Below are positions 7,720 through 15,420 of a stretch of DNA of 64,000 nucleotides, piece after piece. The notes under the pieces are model-generated. The model saw nothing but the letters and a program-made list of their open reading frames with translations. It did no database searches and had not been told where the DNA came from. Position 1 is the stretch's first letter, and the number at the start of each line of letters is the position of its first letter. The translations under genes and the position numbers were made by a program. This DNA comes from Thermoleophilaceae bacterium (GTDB taxonomy: Bacteria > Actinomycetota > Thermoleophilia > Solirubrobacterales > Thermoleophilaceae): NCBI GenBank assembly GCA_030448005.1, contig JAUJNT010000001.1:414495-478494 (forward strand), in the 5' to 3' direction.

Positions 7720-9106
7720 CGGGGGAACCCCGACGGGCCCGCTCGGGCGGCCGGATCGCCCGCCCGACCAGCAGATCCTCTCTGCCGCCGTCGCCTTCGC
7801 ACGCTCCTTGCGTTCGTTCGGGATGGCGGCGAGCGTGGACGCCGAACTGGTCTTCATCCGGACGCTGCCGGAGCTCGACCTTCGCGATCGCCGCCAGGTC
7901 TACTGGGCCGCTCACGCCACATTCGTGCACAGTCCCGATGAACGTCCGGTGTTCGACAGCATCTTCGAGCGGTTCTGGGAGGGCAGGGAGCTTCAACTCG
8001 AGGCACGCGCATCTGAGCACGGCGAATCCGACCCGCGCATGATCGGCCCGGCGCACGGCGGCGAAGCGCTTCCCCAGTTCCGCCAGGATGGCAAGGAGAC
8101 CAAGAAGGCGGCGATGGACGGCGCGCCGGCGAAGGCCACGCGCGATCTCAACACCGCCGAAGGCGACGACGGGGCGGCCAACAACGACCAGCGCGGAATC
8201 CTTGCCGCCTACAGCCCGGCCGAGCAAGAGGCCAAGAAGGAGAAGCTCGAGTACGCCGACGATGAGCTGGCCGCTGTTCGCCGGCTGGGCGAGGAGATCA
8301 AGCGAGCCGCTCCTCGGCGACGCTCCCGCCGCATGCGCCCGAATCCTAGAGGTGACCGGCTCGACATCCGACGGACCGTGCGCAACTGCCTCGCGACCGA
8401 CGGCGAGGCGCTGCGTTTGGCCTATACCGCTCCCCGGGAGCGCCCCCGGCGGCTGCTATTCCTCTGCGACGTATCGGGGTCCATGGAACGCTACTCGAGG
8501 GTCCTGCTCGGCTCGCTGAAGGCGATCGTGGGAGCCAACACGAAGGCCGAGGCGTTCGTCTTCGCCACGAAGCTCACGCGGTTGACCAAGGCACTCGACG
8601 GCCGCGATCTCGACCGGGCACTCGAGGTGGCGCGGGGCGCGGTATCGGACTGGTCGGGCGGCACGCGGATCGGAAGCTCCTTCGCGGAGTTCAACCACAC
8701 GTACGGGCGGCGCGGGTTCGCGCGCGGCGCGATCGTCATGGTGGTGAGTGACGGGTGGGACCGCGGCGATCCCGCCGTCCTGTCCGCCGAGGTGCGCCGT
8801 CTCCAGCTTCAGGCCTGGCGACTGGTCTGGATCAACCCGCGACCGATGCTCGTCGATCAGCAACCACTTGCCATCGGCATGCGGGCGGCGATGCCCTACA
8901 TCGACGACTTCGTCCCCGGACACGATCCGCGTGCGGTGGCGGGACTCGCCCCCCTCGTCGGTGGACTGGGTACACAGCGCCCGCGCCGGAAGCTAGTTGG
9001 CGGCGAGGAGCTGAAGGTCCGGCCCCTACCGATGCACGGCAACGAGGCCCTTCCGAAGGACAGGCCCCTGCCGGCAAACCAGTGGCCCTCAGCCGCTAAC
9101 TACTAA
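7706..9106 (+). CDS. VWA-domain protein, CoxE-like
   Basis: This is the probable partner of the MoxR ATPase. The 466-residue protein has an N-terminal helical part, a charged middle region (about 115-215), and a C-terminal von Willebrand A domain with an intact MIDAS: DVSGS at residues 255-259, then GGTRIG and VVSDGWDRGD. It belongs to the CoxE group (PF05762-type) by overall layout. The ATG at 7706 lies inside the moxR stop region (14-bp overlap). An in-frame upstream extension to 7541 would sit inside moxR and is rejected. It is the last gene of the hydrogenase operon; a GC hairpin follows 8 bp after the stop. Confidence 0.87.
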   Translation: MEPVDGGTPTGPLGRPDRPPDQQILSAAVAFARSLRSFGMAASVDAELVFIRTLPELDLRDRRQVYWAAHATFVHSPDERPVFDSIFERFWEGRELQLEARASEHGESDPRMIGPAHGGEALPQFRQDGKETKKAAMDGAPAKATRDLNTAEGDDGAANNDQRGILAAYSPAEQEAKKEKLEYADDELAAVRRLGEEIKRAAPRRRSRRMRPNPRGDRLDIRRTVRNCLATDGEALRLAYTAPRERPRRLLFLCDVSGSMERYSRVLLGSLKAIVGANTKAEAFVFATKLTRLTKALDGRDLDRALEVARGAVSDWSGGTRIGSSFAEFNHTYGRRGFARGAIVMVVSDGWDRGDPAVLSAEVRRLQLQAWRLVWINPRPMLVDQQPLAIGMRAAMPYIDDFVPGHDPRAVAGLAPLVGGLGTQRPRRKLVGGEELKVRPLPMHGNEALPKDRPLPANQWPSAANY

Positions 9107-9416
9107 CTACTAGCGGCGGGTCAATCCCGCCAGTAACCTCGGCGCGACTCGCCGAGACGGACCACCGACCACCGGACGGCCCCCGCGGCATGCAGGCCCG
9201 TGGGAGGAGATGCACGGCCCCCGCCCCGGAGGGATGGATGGACGACCGTGGTATGCGCTGCACCCACAGGGGCCAGGCCGGGCCGCCCGCCCGGTGCCCC
9301 GGAGGGAGATGCACAACGGAGCCAGGGCGGGCTAGACCTTCCCCCTACAACGCGCCCTCTCCACGCGGCCTGGGGGAAGAACTTAACCCAGGAGGAGAGC
9401 CTCCAAGGGCTCGGCC
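9107..9416. other. Non-coding gap after the hydrogenase operon
   Basis: I see no gene in these 310 bp. The region begins with CTAACTA repeated twice and a hairpin, then is GC-rich with short purine-rich repeats (GGAGGGAGATGCAC-like, twice). It also holds the 16-mer CTGCACCCACAGGGGC at 9258-9273, which recurs exactly at 38904-38919 in the gap upstream of rpoB. Confidence 0.6.
9115..9131 (+). terminator. Hairpin after the hydrogenase operon
   Basis: GGCGGG and CCCGCC form a 6-bp stem around TCAAT, starting 8 bp after the VWA gene stop. There is no T-run, so it is a weak or factor-dependent terminator at best. Confidence 0.45.
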
Positions 9417-9749
9417 TCAGGAGCCCCAGTGGCTCCAGCTGGGGCTGACCGTCTCCGCGGCCTCGGGCTCGGGCTCCTTGCGCTCCTCGAGCCGCTTGAC
9501 GGCCGCCTCGAAGCGCTCGCGCCCGCGGCCAAGCTCCTTGTTGATGTCATCAATGAGAGGGCCCATCGGGCGGGCCTCCTCCGCGACGCCGTTGACGGCG
9601 CCGAGGATGGTTACGAGCCGGTCGATGACGTGCCAGAGGATGAGTGCGATCCTGATGAGGTACGCAGCGATGACCGCCACGATGAACGCCGTGGCGATCA
9701 GCGTGACCACCGCGTGCACTCCCATGTTGAGAACTGCGAGCGAGAGCAT
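9417..9749 (-). CDS. Small single-pass membrane protein
   Basis: I do not recognise a named family. The 110-residue protein has a long N-terminal hydrophobic helix (about residues 10-42), then a charged predicted coiled coil (INKELGRGRERFEAAVKRLEE) and a short acidic tail. It is the last of five minus-strand genes for small membrane proteins, separated from the preceding one by 9 bp. The N-terminal anchor plus helical tail resembles its four neighbours, suggesting co-function as a membrane complex; that is inference. Confidence 0.75.
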   Translation of the reverse strand: MLSLAVLNMGVHAVVTLIATAFIVAVIAAYLIRIALILWHVIDRLVTILGAVNGVAEEARPMGPLIDDINKELGRGRERFEAAVKRLEERKEPEPEAAETVSPSWSHWGS

Positions 9750-9758
9750 CAGGCCTCC

Positions 9759-10007
9759 CTAGCGGATGTCATCGAGCGCTCTGCTGTACCGCTCGAGATC
9801 GACGTTGACTTGCCTGGCGAGGTCGCGCGTCCGGGTGAGCTCCCTGAGGGCCTGCAGGTGGCCGGGGAACTGGGAGCCGCTGTCGAGGATGTCATCTGCG
9901 TAGTACTCGATCTGCCTCGCGGGCTCGAGGACCCGGTTGAGGATCCAGATCACCAGCGGAATGATCGCCACCACGAAGAGGAGGTTGCCGATCCACCACA
10001 GGGTCAT
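9759..10007 (-). CDS. Small single-pass membrane protein
   Basis: The 82-residue protein has an N-terminal transmembrane helix (WWIGNLLFVVAIIPLVIWIL, about residues 4-23) followed by an amphipathic helical region rich in Arg, Glu and Leu. The start codon overlaps the stop of the upstream gene as ATGA, the classic sign of translational coupling. No family is recognised. It is part of the 9.4-10.8 kb cluster. Confidence 0.78.
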   Translation of the reverse strand: MTLWWIGNLLFVVAIIPLVIWILNRVLEPARQIEYYADDILDSGSQFPGHLQALRELTRTRDLARQVNVDLERYSRALDDIR

Positions 10008-10279
10008 GACCTAACCGCCCCGCGGCCGGCCCGCTCCGCAGAATCAGCCACGCGCGGGAGCGTCGCGGCGATCTCCTCCATCGCCCAGTTGGTCTGGTCG
10101 ATGTTGGAGCGGACGGCGCGAAGCTGCTTCTCTACGGCCCGGGCGCCCCAGCCGACCTCTTGGAGCGTCCTCGCGATCGAGCGCAGCTGCCCCGCGACGA
10201 CCAGGAGGTAGATGGCGAGGATGACCACGAGGGCGACGATCTCGACGACCGTGATGACCGTCAGCAGTCCTTGGCTCAT
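10004..10279 (-). CDS. Small single-pass membrane protein
   Basis: The 91-residue protein starts MSQGLLTVITVVEIVAL and has one N-terminal transmembrane helix (about 5-30), then a predicted coiled coil with LRSIARTLQEVG and VEKQLRAVRSNIDQ. I chose the ATG at 10279, which overlaps the upstream stop as ATGA. The frame stays open for another 360 bp upstream, but that would overlap neighbouring genes and gives an Arg/Pro-rich non-protein sequence. Confidence 0.78.
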   Translation of the reverse strand: MSQGLLTVITVVEIVALVVILAIYLLVVAGQLRSIARTLQEVGWGARAVEKQLRAVRSNIDQTNWAMEEIAATLPRVADSAERAGRGAVRS

Positions 10280-10554
10280 CGGCTCGCCCACAGCTTGTCG
10301 TGGCGGATCAACTCTTCGCGCAGAGCCCGGAGGATCGACGCGGTGCCCGCGAACTGGTACATGCCGGTGGTGTTCTGGGCGACTCGCTCGGTGACCGTCC
10401 ACAGGTTGGCAACATTCACGTCGATGTCGTCGACGAGGCGACTCAGCAGGGTCAGGAGCGCGATGACCACGAGGATCACCACGAACCCGAGCCCGAGCGC
10501 CACGTACCAGAACACCTTCTCCTGCGAGTCGACCTGCGTCGCGAGGAAAGTCAT
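10276..10554 (-). CDS. Small single-pass membrane protein
   Basis: The 92-residue protein has a transmembrane helix at about residues 14-37 and a helical tail with DDIDVNVANLWTVTERVAQN. The start immediately follows the stop of the upstream gene (no gap), and the stop overlaps the next start as ATGA. No family is recognised. Membership in the same tightly packed cluster is the main clue to function. Confidence 0.78.
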   Translation of the reverse strand: MTFLATQVDSQEKVFWYVALGLGFVVILVVIALLTLLSRLVDDIDVNVANLWTVTERVAQNTTGMYQFAGTASILRALREELIRHDKLWASR

Positions 10555-10827
10555 CTACCGCCCTCCGGAGATTGTTTTGCGGGCCCGCTCGGCTGCCTTC
10601 CAGATGGAGGTGGCCGACACGTTGATCAGCTGCAGGTCCCACACCGGCAGAGTGGCGTCGCGCGCCTCGTCCATGAGCTCGATCCCGTCGAGCGCCTGGT
10701 GACCGATACGGGACGCCTGGGCCAAGATCATTCCAACGAGGATGACCACTACGACGACGATGAGGAAACCGATCCCAAGGCCGACATACCAGCCCGTGTA
10801 CGTCTCAGAGTTGATGGCAATTAGCAT
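10555..10827 (-). CDS. Small single-pass membrane protein, first gene of cluster
   Basis: The 90-residue protein begins MLIAINSETYTGWYVGLGIG. It has one long hydrophobic helix (about 13-38), then a helical tail with GIELMDEARDATLPVWDLQL. A GGGAGGG ribosome-binding site lies 6 nt before the ATG at 10827. It heads a five-gene unit in which every downstream junction is coupled or within 9 bp. No named family is recognised. Confidence 0.8.
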   Translation of the reverse strand: MLIAINSETYTGWYVGLGIGFLIVVVVVILVGMILAQASRIGHQALDGIELMDEARDATLPVWDLQLINVSATSIWKAAERARKTISGGR

Positions 10828-10978
10828 GTAAGTCCCTCCCTCGGCGCCAATCTATCACGTCCGCGGGCGCTGTGGGTCAAACACATATACTTGGCGCGAG
10901 CGGGTGGTTGACGAGCCATATACTGGCTCCGGGCGGGGTTTCCGCCGGGGTCGAACAGGTAGGGGAGGATGGATAGAG
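10828..10978. promoter_or_regulatory. Divergent promoter region
   Basis: This gap lies between the small membrane protein cluster (minus) and the DUF4383-like gene (plus). It contains two near-identical A/T-rich elements, CATATACTTGGC (from 10884) and CATATACTGGC (from 10916), which could be paired operators or -10 regions. On the minus strand TTGACC (10875-10880) with TAGATT (10849-10854) is a candidate promoter with a long 20-nt spacer. These assignments are tentative. Confidence 0.35.
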
Positions 10979-11413
10979 ATGGGAAATAGCAACGCGGCAC
11001 AAGTGTTCGCCTTGGTCGCCGGCGTGGTATACGCGCTGGTCGGAGTTGTCGGCTTCGCGGTGACCGGGTTCGAGGGCGTCGTCCAGAACGGGCCCGACGC
11101 CCTCCTGGGATTCGACCTCAACCCGTTCCACAACGTCGTCCACTTCGCCATAGGCCTTGGCTTCATCGTGGCCTCCAGGCTCGACGCGACACTCACCCAG
11201 GGCATCGTGATCGGTGCCGGGCTCGTCTACCTGCTGGCCGCGGTGCTCGGGTTCCTCAACGAGCTCCAGATCCTTTCGATAAACGACGAAGTGGCGCCTG
11301 ACAACTTCCTGCATCTCCTCTCGGGATCCGCAGCGGTGCTCTTCGGACTGATCGGCGCGCGGCAGACCGACGCACTTGTCGAGAGCCGTGGCCCGCGCGC
11401 ACGAGGAGCCTGA
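10979..11413 (+). CDS. DUF4383-family membrane protein
   Basis: The 144-residue integral membrane protein has four hydrophobic helices and the family-like segment FDLNPFHNVVHFAIGLGF, with later NFLHLLSGSAAVLFG. This pattern matches the DUF4383 group found in actinobacteria, whose function is unknown. I chose the ATG at 10979, preceded by GGGGAGG. A longer frame from 10904 adds only a Gly/Arg-rich stretch across the promoter region. Confidence 0.82.
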   Translation: MGNSNAAQVFALVAGVVYALVGVVGFAVTGFEGVVQNGPDALLGFDLNPFHNVVHFAIGLGFIVASRLDATLTQGIVIGAGLVYLLAAVLGFLNELQILSINDEVAPDNFLHLLSGSAAVLFGLIGARQTDALVESRGPRARGA

Positions 11414-11460
11414 CGCTACCTATCAAGTTCTCAGATGTACCTCGCCGGCGGCTGATAGCC

Positions 11461-12045
11461 GTGGGCGTGGGTGCCCTCGTCCTCGCCGTCGCTGCCGCGG
11501 CGCTCGGGCGCAGCTTCGTCGATGACCCTCCGAAGCCCACCACGACGACAAGGCAAGAAGGGGAGTTCACGCGCTTCGTGGATGCACGGAGGAAGCTCTC
11601 GATCACCTATCCGTCAAGCTGGCAAAGGATCTCCTCCCCGGACCCGGAGGTAGTGCTCGTAGCGGCAACCGTCGACGCCTCGATGCTGATCAGAACCACA
11701 TCGCTCCCCACACCGGTAGGGGCGGAGAGCATAGGCAGCGCGAAGAAGCTCACCGACAAGCTCGTCATGGCCGGGAGAGGCGTGAAGAACCTGCGCCCGC
11801 CCCGCAGGATCGACGACCTGGGGGGACTGCCCGGTTGGCTCTACATCTACTCGTTTCGGGACGCCGCCGGCAAGCGGGGCGTTCACGCGCACTACTTCCT
11901 CTTTCGGGGCAAGACCATGATCACCCTGGTCTTCCAAACCGTGCCGTCGGAGCGCTTCGCCACCTACGCACCACTCTTCGACCGACTGGCCGGGACCTTC
12001 AGGGCGAAGTCGCCGGACAAGGAATCGTCCGGCTCAGGCGCGTAG
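11461..12045 (+). CDS. Hypothetical membrane-anchored or secreted protein
   Basis: The product has an N-terminal hydrophobic segment (GVGALVLAVAAAALG), a Thr-rich linker, then a globular domain with a PsbP/LpqN-like layout (RRKLSITYPSSWQRI, and later LVFQTVPSERFATYAPLFDRLAGTF). It is probably exported. The GTG at 11461 leaves no positive residues before the hydrophobic stretch. The frame is open upstream and would add VPRRRLIA directly before it, so a non-canonical start near 11410 overlapping the previous stop is possible. No enzymatic motif is visible. Confidence 0.7.
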   Translation: MGVGALVLAVAAAALGRSFVDDPPKPTTTTRQEGEFTRFVDARRKLSITYPSSWQRISSPDPEVVLVAATVDASMLIRTTSLPTPVGAESIGSAKKLTDKLVMAGRGVKNLRPPRRIDDLGGLPGWLYIYSFRDAAGKRGVHAHYFLFRGKTMITLVFQTVPSERFATYAPLFDRLAGTFRAKSPDKESSGSGA

Positions 12046-12236
12046 CCGGCTGCACTGGCATTCATGGATCGATCCCCGCCCCGTCGCGATCAGACGGTTG
12101 GGTTGGGCACTCGCCGAGCTCCTCGACCCGGGTCGGCCTTCTCGCGCTCGACGACGCAACGGTGACGCCAGTCAACCGACGGCCCAAGGACGGGGATCCG
12201 TCCCGCGGCGTCCTCTCCAACGTCGGCGGCTTCAGG

Positions 12237-12250
12237 CGGTCATCGCAACA
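12237..12250 (+). repeat. IS30 left terminal inverted repeat
   Basis: CGGTCATCGCAACA pairs with the right end at 13450-13463 with one mismatch. It overlaps the last codons of the transposase. Confidence 0.8.
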
Positions 12251-13412
12251 GCAGTTCGGTCATCTTCTCAGCTGGGGTTCTCCAGTCGAGCGTTTGCCTT
12301 GGTCGGCTGTTGAGCTCGGCTGCGACTCGGTCGAGGTCGACCTGGCCGTGCACGGCCAGGTCGGTGCCCTTGGGGAAGTACTGGCGCAGCAGCCCGTTGG
12401 TGTTCTCGTTTGAGCCCCGCTGCCACGGTGAGTGGGGATCGCAGAAGTAGACCGGGGCCCCGGTGGCGATGGTGAACTCGAGATGGCGTGCATCTCGCGG
12501 CCTTGGTCCCAGGTCAGCGAGCGCCGCAGCTGCTCTGGCAGCCGCATGATCTGCTCGGCGATCTTGTTGGTGACGGTCTCGGTGCGCGCGTCGCTTCCGA
12601 GGTAGCTGAGCATCACGTAGCGGGTATGGCGCTCGACGAGCGTGCCGATATAGGAGCGGTTTTGCTTGCCGACGATCAGATCGCCCTCCCAGTGGCCGGG
12701 GACGGCGCGGTCTGCGACCTCCGCCGGGCGCTGGGAGATCGAGACCATGTGCTTGATCTTGCCTGCGCCGCCCGAGCTGCTGCCGCGCGGCTTGCGAGCA
12801 GCACGACCGCTTCGCAGGTAGCCGGTCAGGTCCTTGCGAAGGCGGCCTCTGGACTGGACATAGAGCGACTGGTAGATCGTCTCGGGGGCGATGCGCATCT
12901 CCCGGTCGGCGGGATAGTCGAGCTTCAGTCTGGCTGAGATCTGCTGCGGTGAGAGGCGGCGCTCGAGCATCTCGCAGACCGCTCGGCGCAGCCTCGCGTG
13001 CGAGGCGAGCTTCGAGCGCTTGGGTCTCAAGCGCCGCCAGGCAGGCGCGATCCTCTGCGCGCGTCGCGCGATAGCGCCCGCGCCCCGCGACGCCGCCGAC
13101 CTCGCGGCTGACAGTCGACGGCGCCCTGCCGATCCGCCGCGCGATCACCCGAAACGAATCACCGGCGGCGATCCCCGCCCGGATCTCCTCGCGCTCGACC
13201 AGCGACAGCCTCAGCGGCGAGCGCCGCCGCCGGCGCGACCGCCGCGACGGGCTACCCCCAGCTGCCGCCAGCACCCTCCTGACGCTGCGGTCGGTGCTCC
13301 CCAAAGCACGCGCGACCTGGCGCTGGCTCTCACCACGAGAGACCCGCTCCAGGATCTCCAGCCGCTCCCCATAACCAAAGCGATTGCCAAACGGGCTGAT
13401 GCCCTCTCTCAC
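12240..13412 (-). pseudogene. IS30-family transposase with two frameshifts
   Basis: The N-terminal part (from 13412) has the IS30 helix-turn-helix region, including [20 protein letters not shown] and [10 protein letters not shown]. Near 13025 the reading frame shifts, and the central part continues in another frame with [27 protein letters not shown] (first catalytic Asp) and LTWDQGREM (second Asp). Near 12485 it returns to the first frame, giving [19 protein letters not shown] and [18 protein letters not shown] (catalytic Glu). All DDE residues survive, but two compensating indels are needed. IS30 normally uses one continuous frame, so this is a pseudogene or contains assembly errors. Confidence 0.88.
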
Positions 13413-13449
13413 AGTACATCTCCAATCCGGTCAACACAAACAACGTCCA

Positions 13450-13463
13450 TGTTGCGTTGACCG
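13450..13463 (-). repeat. IS30 right terminal inverted repeat
   Basis: TGTTGCGTTGACCG is the inverted partner of 12237-12250. It lies about 40 bp upstream of the transposase start. Confidence 0.8.
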
Positions 13464-13646
13464 GTGGACACCACCGTAGTGACTGCCACGAGCTCAATAG
13501 ACGGCCGCCAGAGGCGGCATCTGTCGCCATGTACAAGACGAGGTCGGCACTCTGCAGACCTCGATTCAGCGACCAAGCGAGAGTACCGTGTCAAGACGGC
13601 CGGTGGTCATCGCCGGGCCCGCCGGCCACCAATCCGAGCCGCCGGC

Positions 13647-13684
13647 CCGCCCCCCTGCTCGCGCTGACTGGCGAGCAGGGGCGG
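13647..13684 (-). terminator. Strong GC hairpin downstream of heptad-repeat gene
   Basis: CTGCTCGC pairs with GCGAGCAG, extended by CCGCCC/GGGCGG after a 2-nt bulge, around an 8-nt loop. It lies 15 bp beyond the stop of the minus-strand gene ending at 13699. There is no U-tract, typical of actinobacterial terminators. Confidence 0.6.
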
Positions 13685-13698
13685 CGGCCTAACGAGAA

Positions 13699-14535
13699 CT
13701 ACCTGTTACAGGACTGCGTGCGCCCGATGATGTTGAGCAGCCGTGCGCAGTCGATCGAGTTGGCGTGCTCGTCGATCTCCGTGACGTTGCCAAGGACATT
13801 CCCGAGGTCACCCTTGATCAGGCGGGCGCCTCCGATGGCATCGTCACCACGCCTGTTGATGCCCGCGGCGCCGGTATCATTGGGCCCCTCGGGACCGGAG
13901 TCGATGGACCGGGTAACGGGGTCCAACGCCCGCAGCTCACCGAGGATCCGGTTCACGGACGCCTTGATGGACCTTGGGTCGGTCGCTCCGCGGGGACCCA
14001 CGGAGGCGAAGATCGACCGGGCCAGCCGGTTGATCGATGAGACGTTCCCGCCGATCGAGCCGACCCTCTGGTTGATCTGGACGACGCTGCCCCCGATCGA
14101 GCCGACCGTCGTATTGATCGACCGCGCCGTCTCGTTGATCGAACCGGCCGTCTGATTGATCGATCCCGCGGTGCCGAGGATCGACCGCGCACTCCGGTTG
14201 ATCGCACCCGCCTGCGTGAGGATCTGGTCGGCCTGTCCTGACAGCGGCTGGGCCGCGTCGCGGATGCTCGCCACGTCGCGCTCCACCGAGACGAGCTCCT
14301 TGACGTTGTTCAGGTCCTTGTCGATCCCATCGGTGGAGGAGACCTGGGTGTTGATCACCTCCACCGTGTCCTCGATCTCTCTGGCGTTGATCAGCGTGCC
14401 TGTGAGCATCAGCACGGCCGCCAGCGCCCAGAAGATGACGACGACCAGCACCAGCCCTGGCAGCATCGTCGCCAACCCCAGGGTGGCGCCCCGGCTCCTT
14501 ACTCCACCTCGCGGATCGCGCGTTGTAGGCCTCAT
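13699..14535 (-). CDS. Single-pass membrane protein with heptad repeats (copy 3)
   Basis: The 278-residue protein has a transmembrane helix at about 24-46 and a linker ending in AQPLSGQADQIL. About eleven 7-residue repeats of the form SINxTAG/SIGGxVx follow (about 104-178), then a C-terminal region with IKGDLGNVLGNV and two cysteines (Cys262 and Cys276 area). Regular I/L at one heptad position and A/V three to four residues later predicts a long coiled coil outside the membrane. Two adjacent genes share the same layout and flanking motifs. No known family or function is recognised; extracellular coiled-coil tether or sensor is one guess. Confidence 0.8.
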   Translation of the reverse strand: MRPTTRDPRGGVRSRGATLGLATMLPGLVLVVVIFWALAAVLMLTGTLINAREIEDTVEVINTQVSSTDGIDKDLNNVKELVSVERDVASIRDAAQPLSGQADQILTQAGAINRSARSILGTAGSINQTAGSINETARSINTTVGSIGGSVVQINQRVGSIGGNVSSINRLARSIFASVGPRGATDPRSIKASVNRILGELRALDPVTRSIDSGPEGPNDTGAAGINRRGDDAIGGARLIKGDLGNVLGNVTEIDEHANSIDCARLLNIIGRTQSCNR

Positions 14536-14577
14536 AGGTCCCCTTCTCCTCTTGTCCGCCTCACCGGTCCCTCCTCA

Positions 14578-15417
14578 CTAGCAGGGACCGGGTGAGATGA
14601 GGCCGGGCAGCGGGATGGTGAGCACGGGCGCCTGACAGACACTCGTCAGGTGCTTGTTCACCTCTCGGAGACCGGCGAGGATGTTGTCGGCATCCGTCAG
14701 GGCCGGCTGGAGGCCGTTCCTGTTGTTACCGGGGCCGCGGAGGCTGTTGTCGTTGTCGTTGGCGTCACCGGGCCGACGGAACGGTCCACCGTTGAGGAAC
14801 CGCACCCGCCTCCAGATCGCGTTCGTACCGAGGCTTCTCACGCTCTGTGCAGCTTCCAGCGTGCCGTCGATCCGGTCCGCGAGCGTCCGGATGCTCACCA
14901 GCTCACGCGATGTATCGACGAGCGATGGCGCGATCCGCCCGAGCAGACCCGTGGTGCTGACGAGCGAGCCCGAGATGGTCCCGAGCGTGCCCGACGTGTT
15001 CACGAGCAACCCGGTGATGTTCCCGAGCTGTCCGGACGTGTCCGTGAGCGAGCCCGAGGTGTTCACGAGCGAGCCCGAGGTGTCCTCGAGCGAGCTGTCG
15101 ACGCTCACCAGGGAGCCCCTGATGGAACGCAGCGCGCTGAGGATCTCGTCCGCCTGGCCCGTGATCGGCTTCAGTGACCTGTCGATCCTGGTGAGGTTCC
15201 CGTTGATGTTCTGGATGTGCTGAGGGAGCGGCGTGACGTCCTTGCCCGCGCCAGACACCGCGTTGTCGGCCTCGAACAGACCGTCATCGATGTCCGACAG
15301 GGCGCCGACGATTCCGAGTAGGAACCCGACCACGACCACCACGACCAGAGCCAGGATCGTGATCCAGATCCAGAGCCATCTTACGAATGTCGGAGCTGTC
15401 TGATGCATTCCGGCCAC
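14578..15417 (-). CDS. Single-pass membrane protein with heptad repeats (copy 2)
   Basis: The 279-residue protein has a transmembrane helix at about 14-38 and the shared motif LKPITGQADEIL at about 82-93. About eleven heptads of the form SLVNTSG/TLGTISG follow (about 98-175), then a low-complexity Asn/Asp/Arg/Gly stretch (about 212-236) and a C-terminus with cysteines near HLTSVCQAP and at the final residue. It is the same architecture as the genes on either side, with Leu in place of Ile in the repeats. The gaps are 42 bp to the downstream gene and 3 bp from the upstream gene. Confidence 0.8.
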   Translation of the reverse strand: MAGMHQTAPTFVRWLWIWITILALVVVVVVGFLLGIVGALSDIDDGLFEADNAVSGAGKDVTPLPQHIQNINGNLTRIDRSLKPITGQADEILSALRSIRGSLVSVDSSLEDTSGSLVNTSGSLTDTSGQLGNITGLLVNTSGTLGTISGSLVSTTGLLGRIAPSLVDTSRELVSIRTLADRIDGTLEAAQSVRSLGTNAIWRRVRFLNGGPFRRPGDANDNDNSLRGPGNNRNGLQPALTDADNILAGLREVNKHLTSVCQAPVLTIPLPGLISPGPC

Positions 15418-15420
15418 CCC

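Larger units (their letters stand above)
12237..13463. mobile_element. IS30-family insertion sequence, degenerate
   Basis: This element of about 1.23 kb is bounded by 14-bp terminal inverted repeats matching at 13 of 14 positions (CGGTCATCGCAACA at 12237-12250, TGTTGCGTTGACCG at 13450-13463). The transposase gene fills nearly all of it, and its stop codon lies inside the left repeat. The transposase has two frame breaks, so the element is probably immobile on its own. No clear target duplication is visible. It lies between two clusters of minus-strand membrane protein genes. Confidence 0.88.

Noticed and set aside
12240-13412. Programmed frameshifting as the explanation for the split IS30 transposase
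   Set aside because: IS30 family members use one frame. There are two separate shifts in opposite directions and no slippery heptamer I can identify.
13457-14155. Plus-strand open frame opposite the first heptad-repeat gene
   Set aside because: It is the antisense of the repeats. The minus strand has a TM helix, regular heptads and shared motifs with two neighbours.
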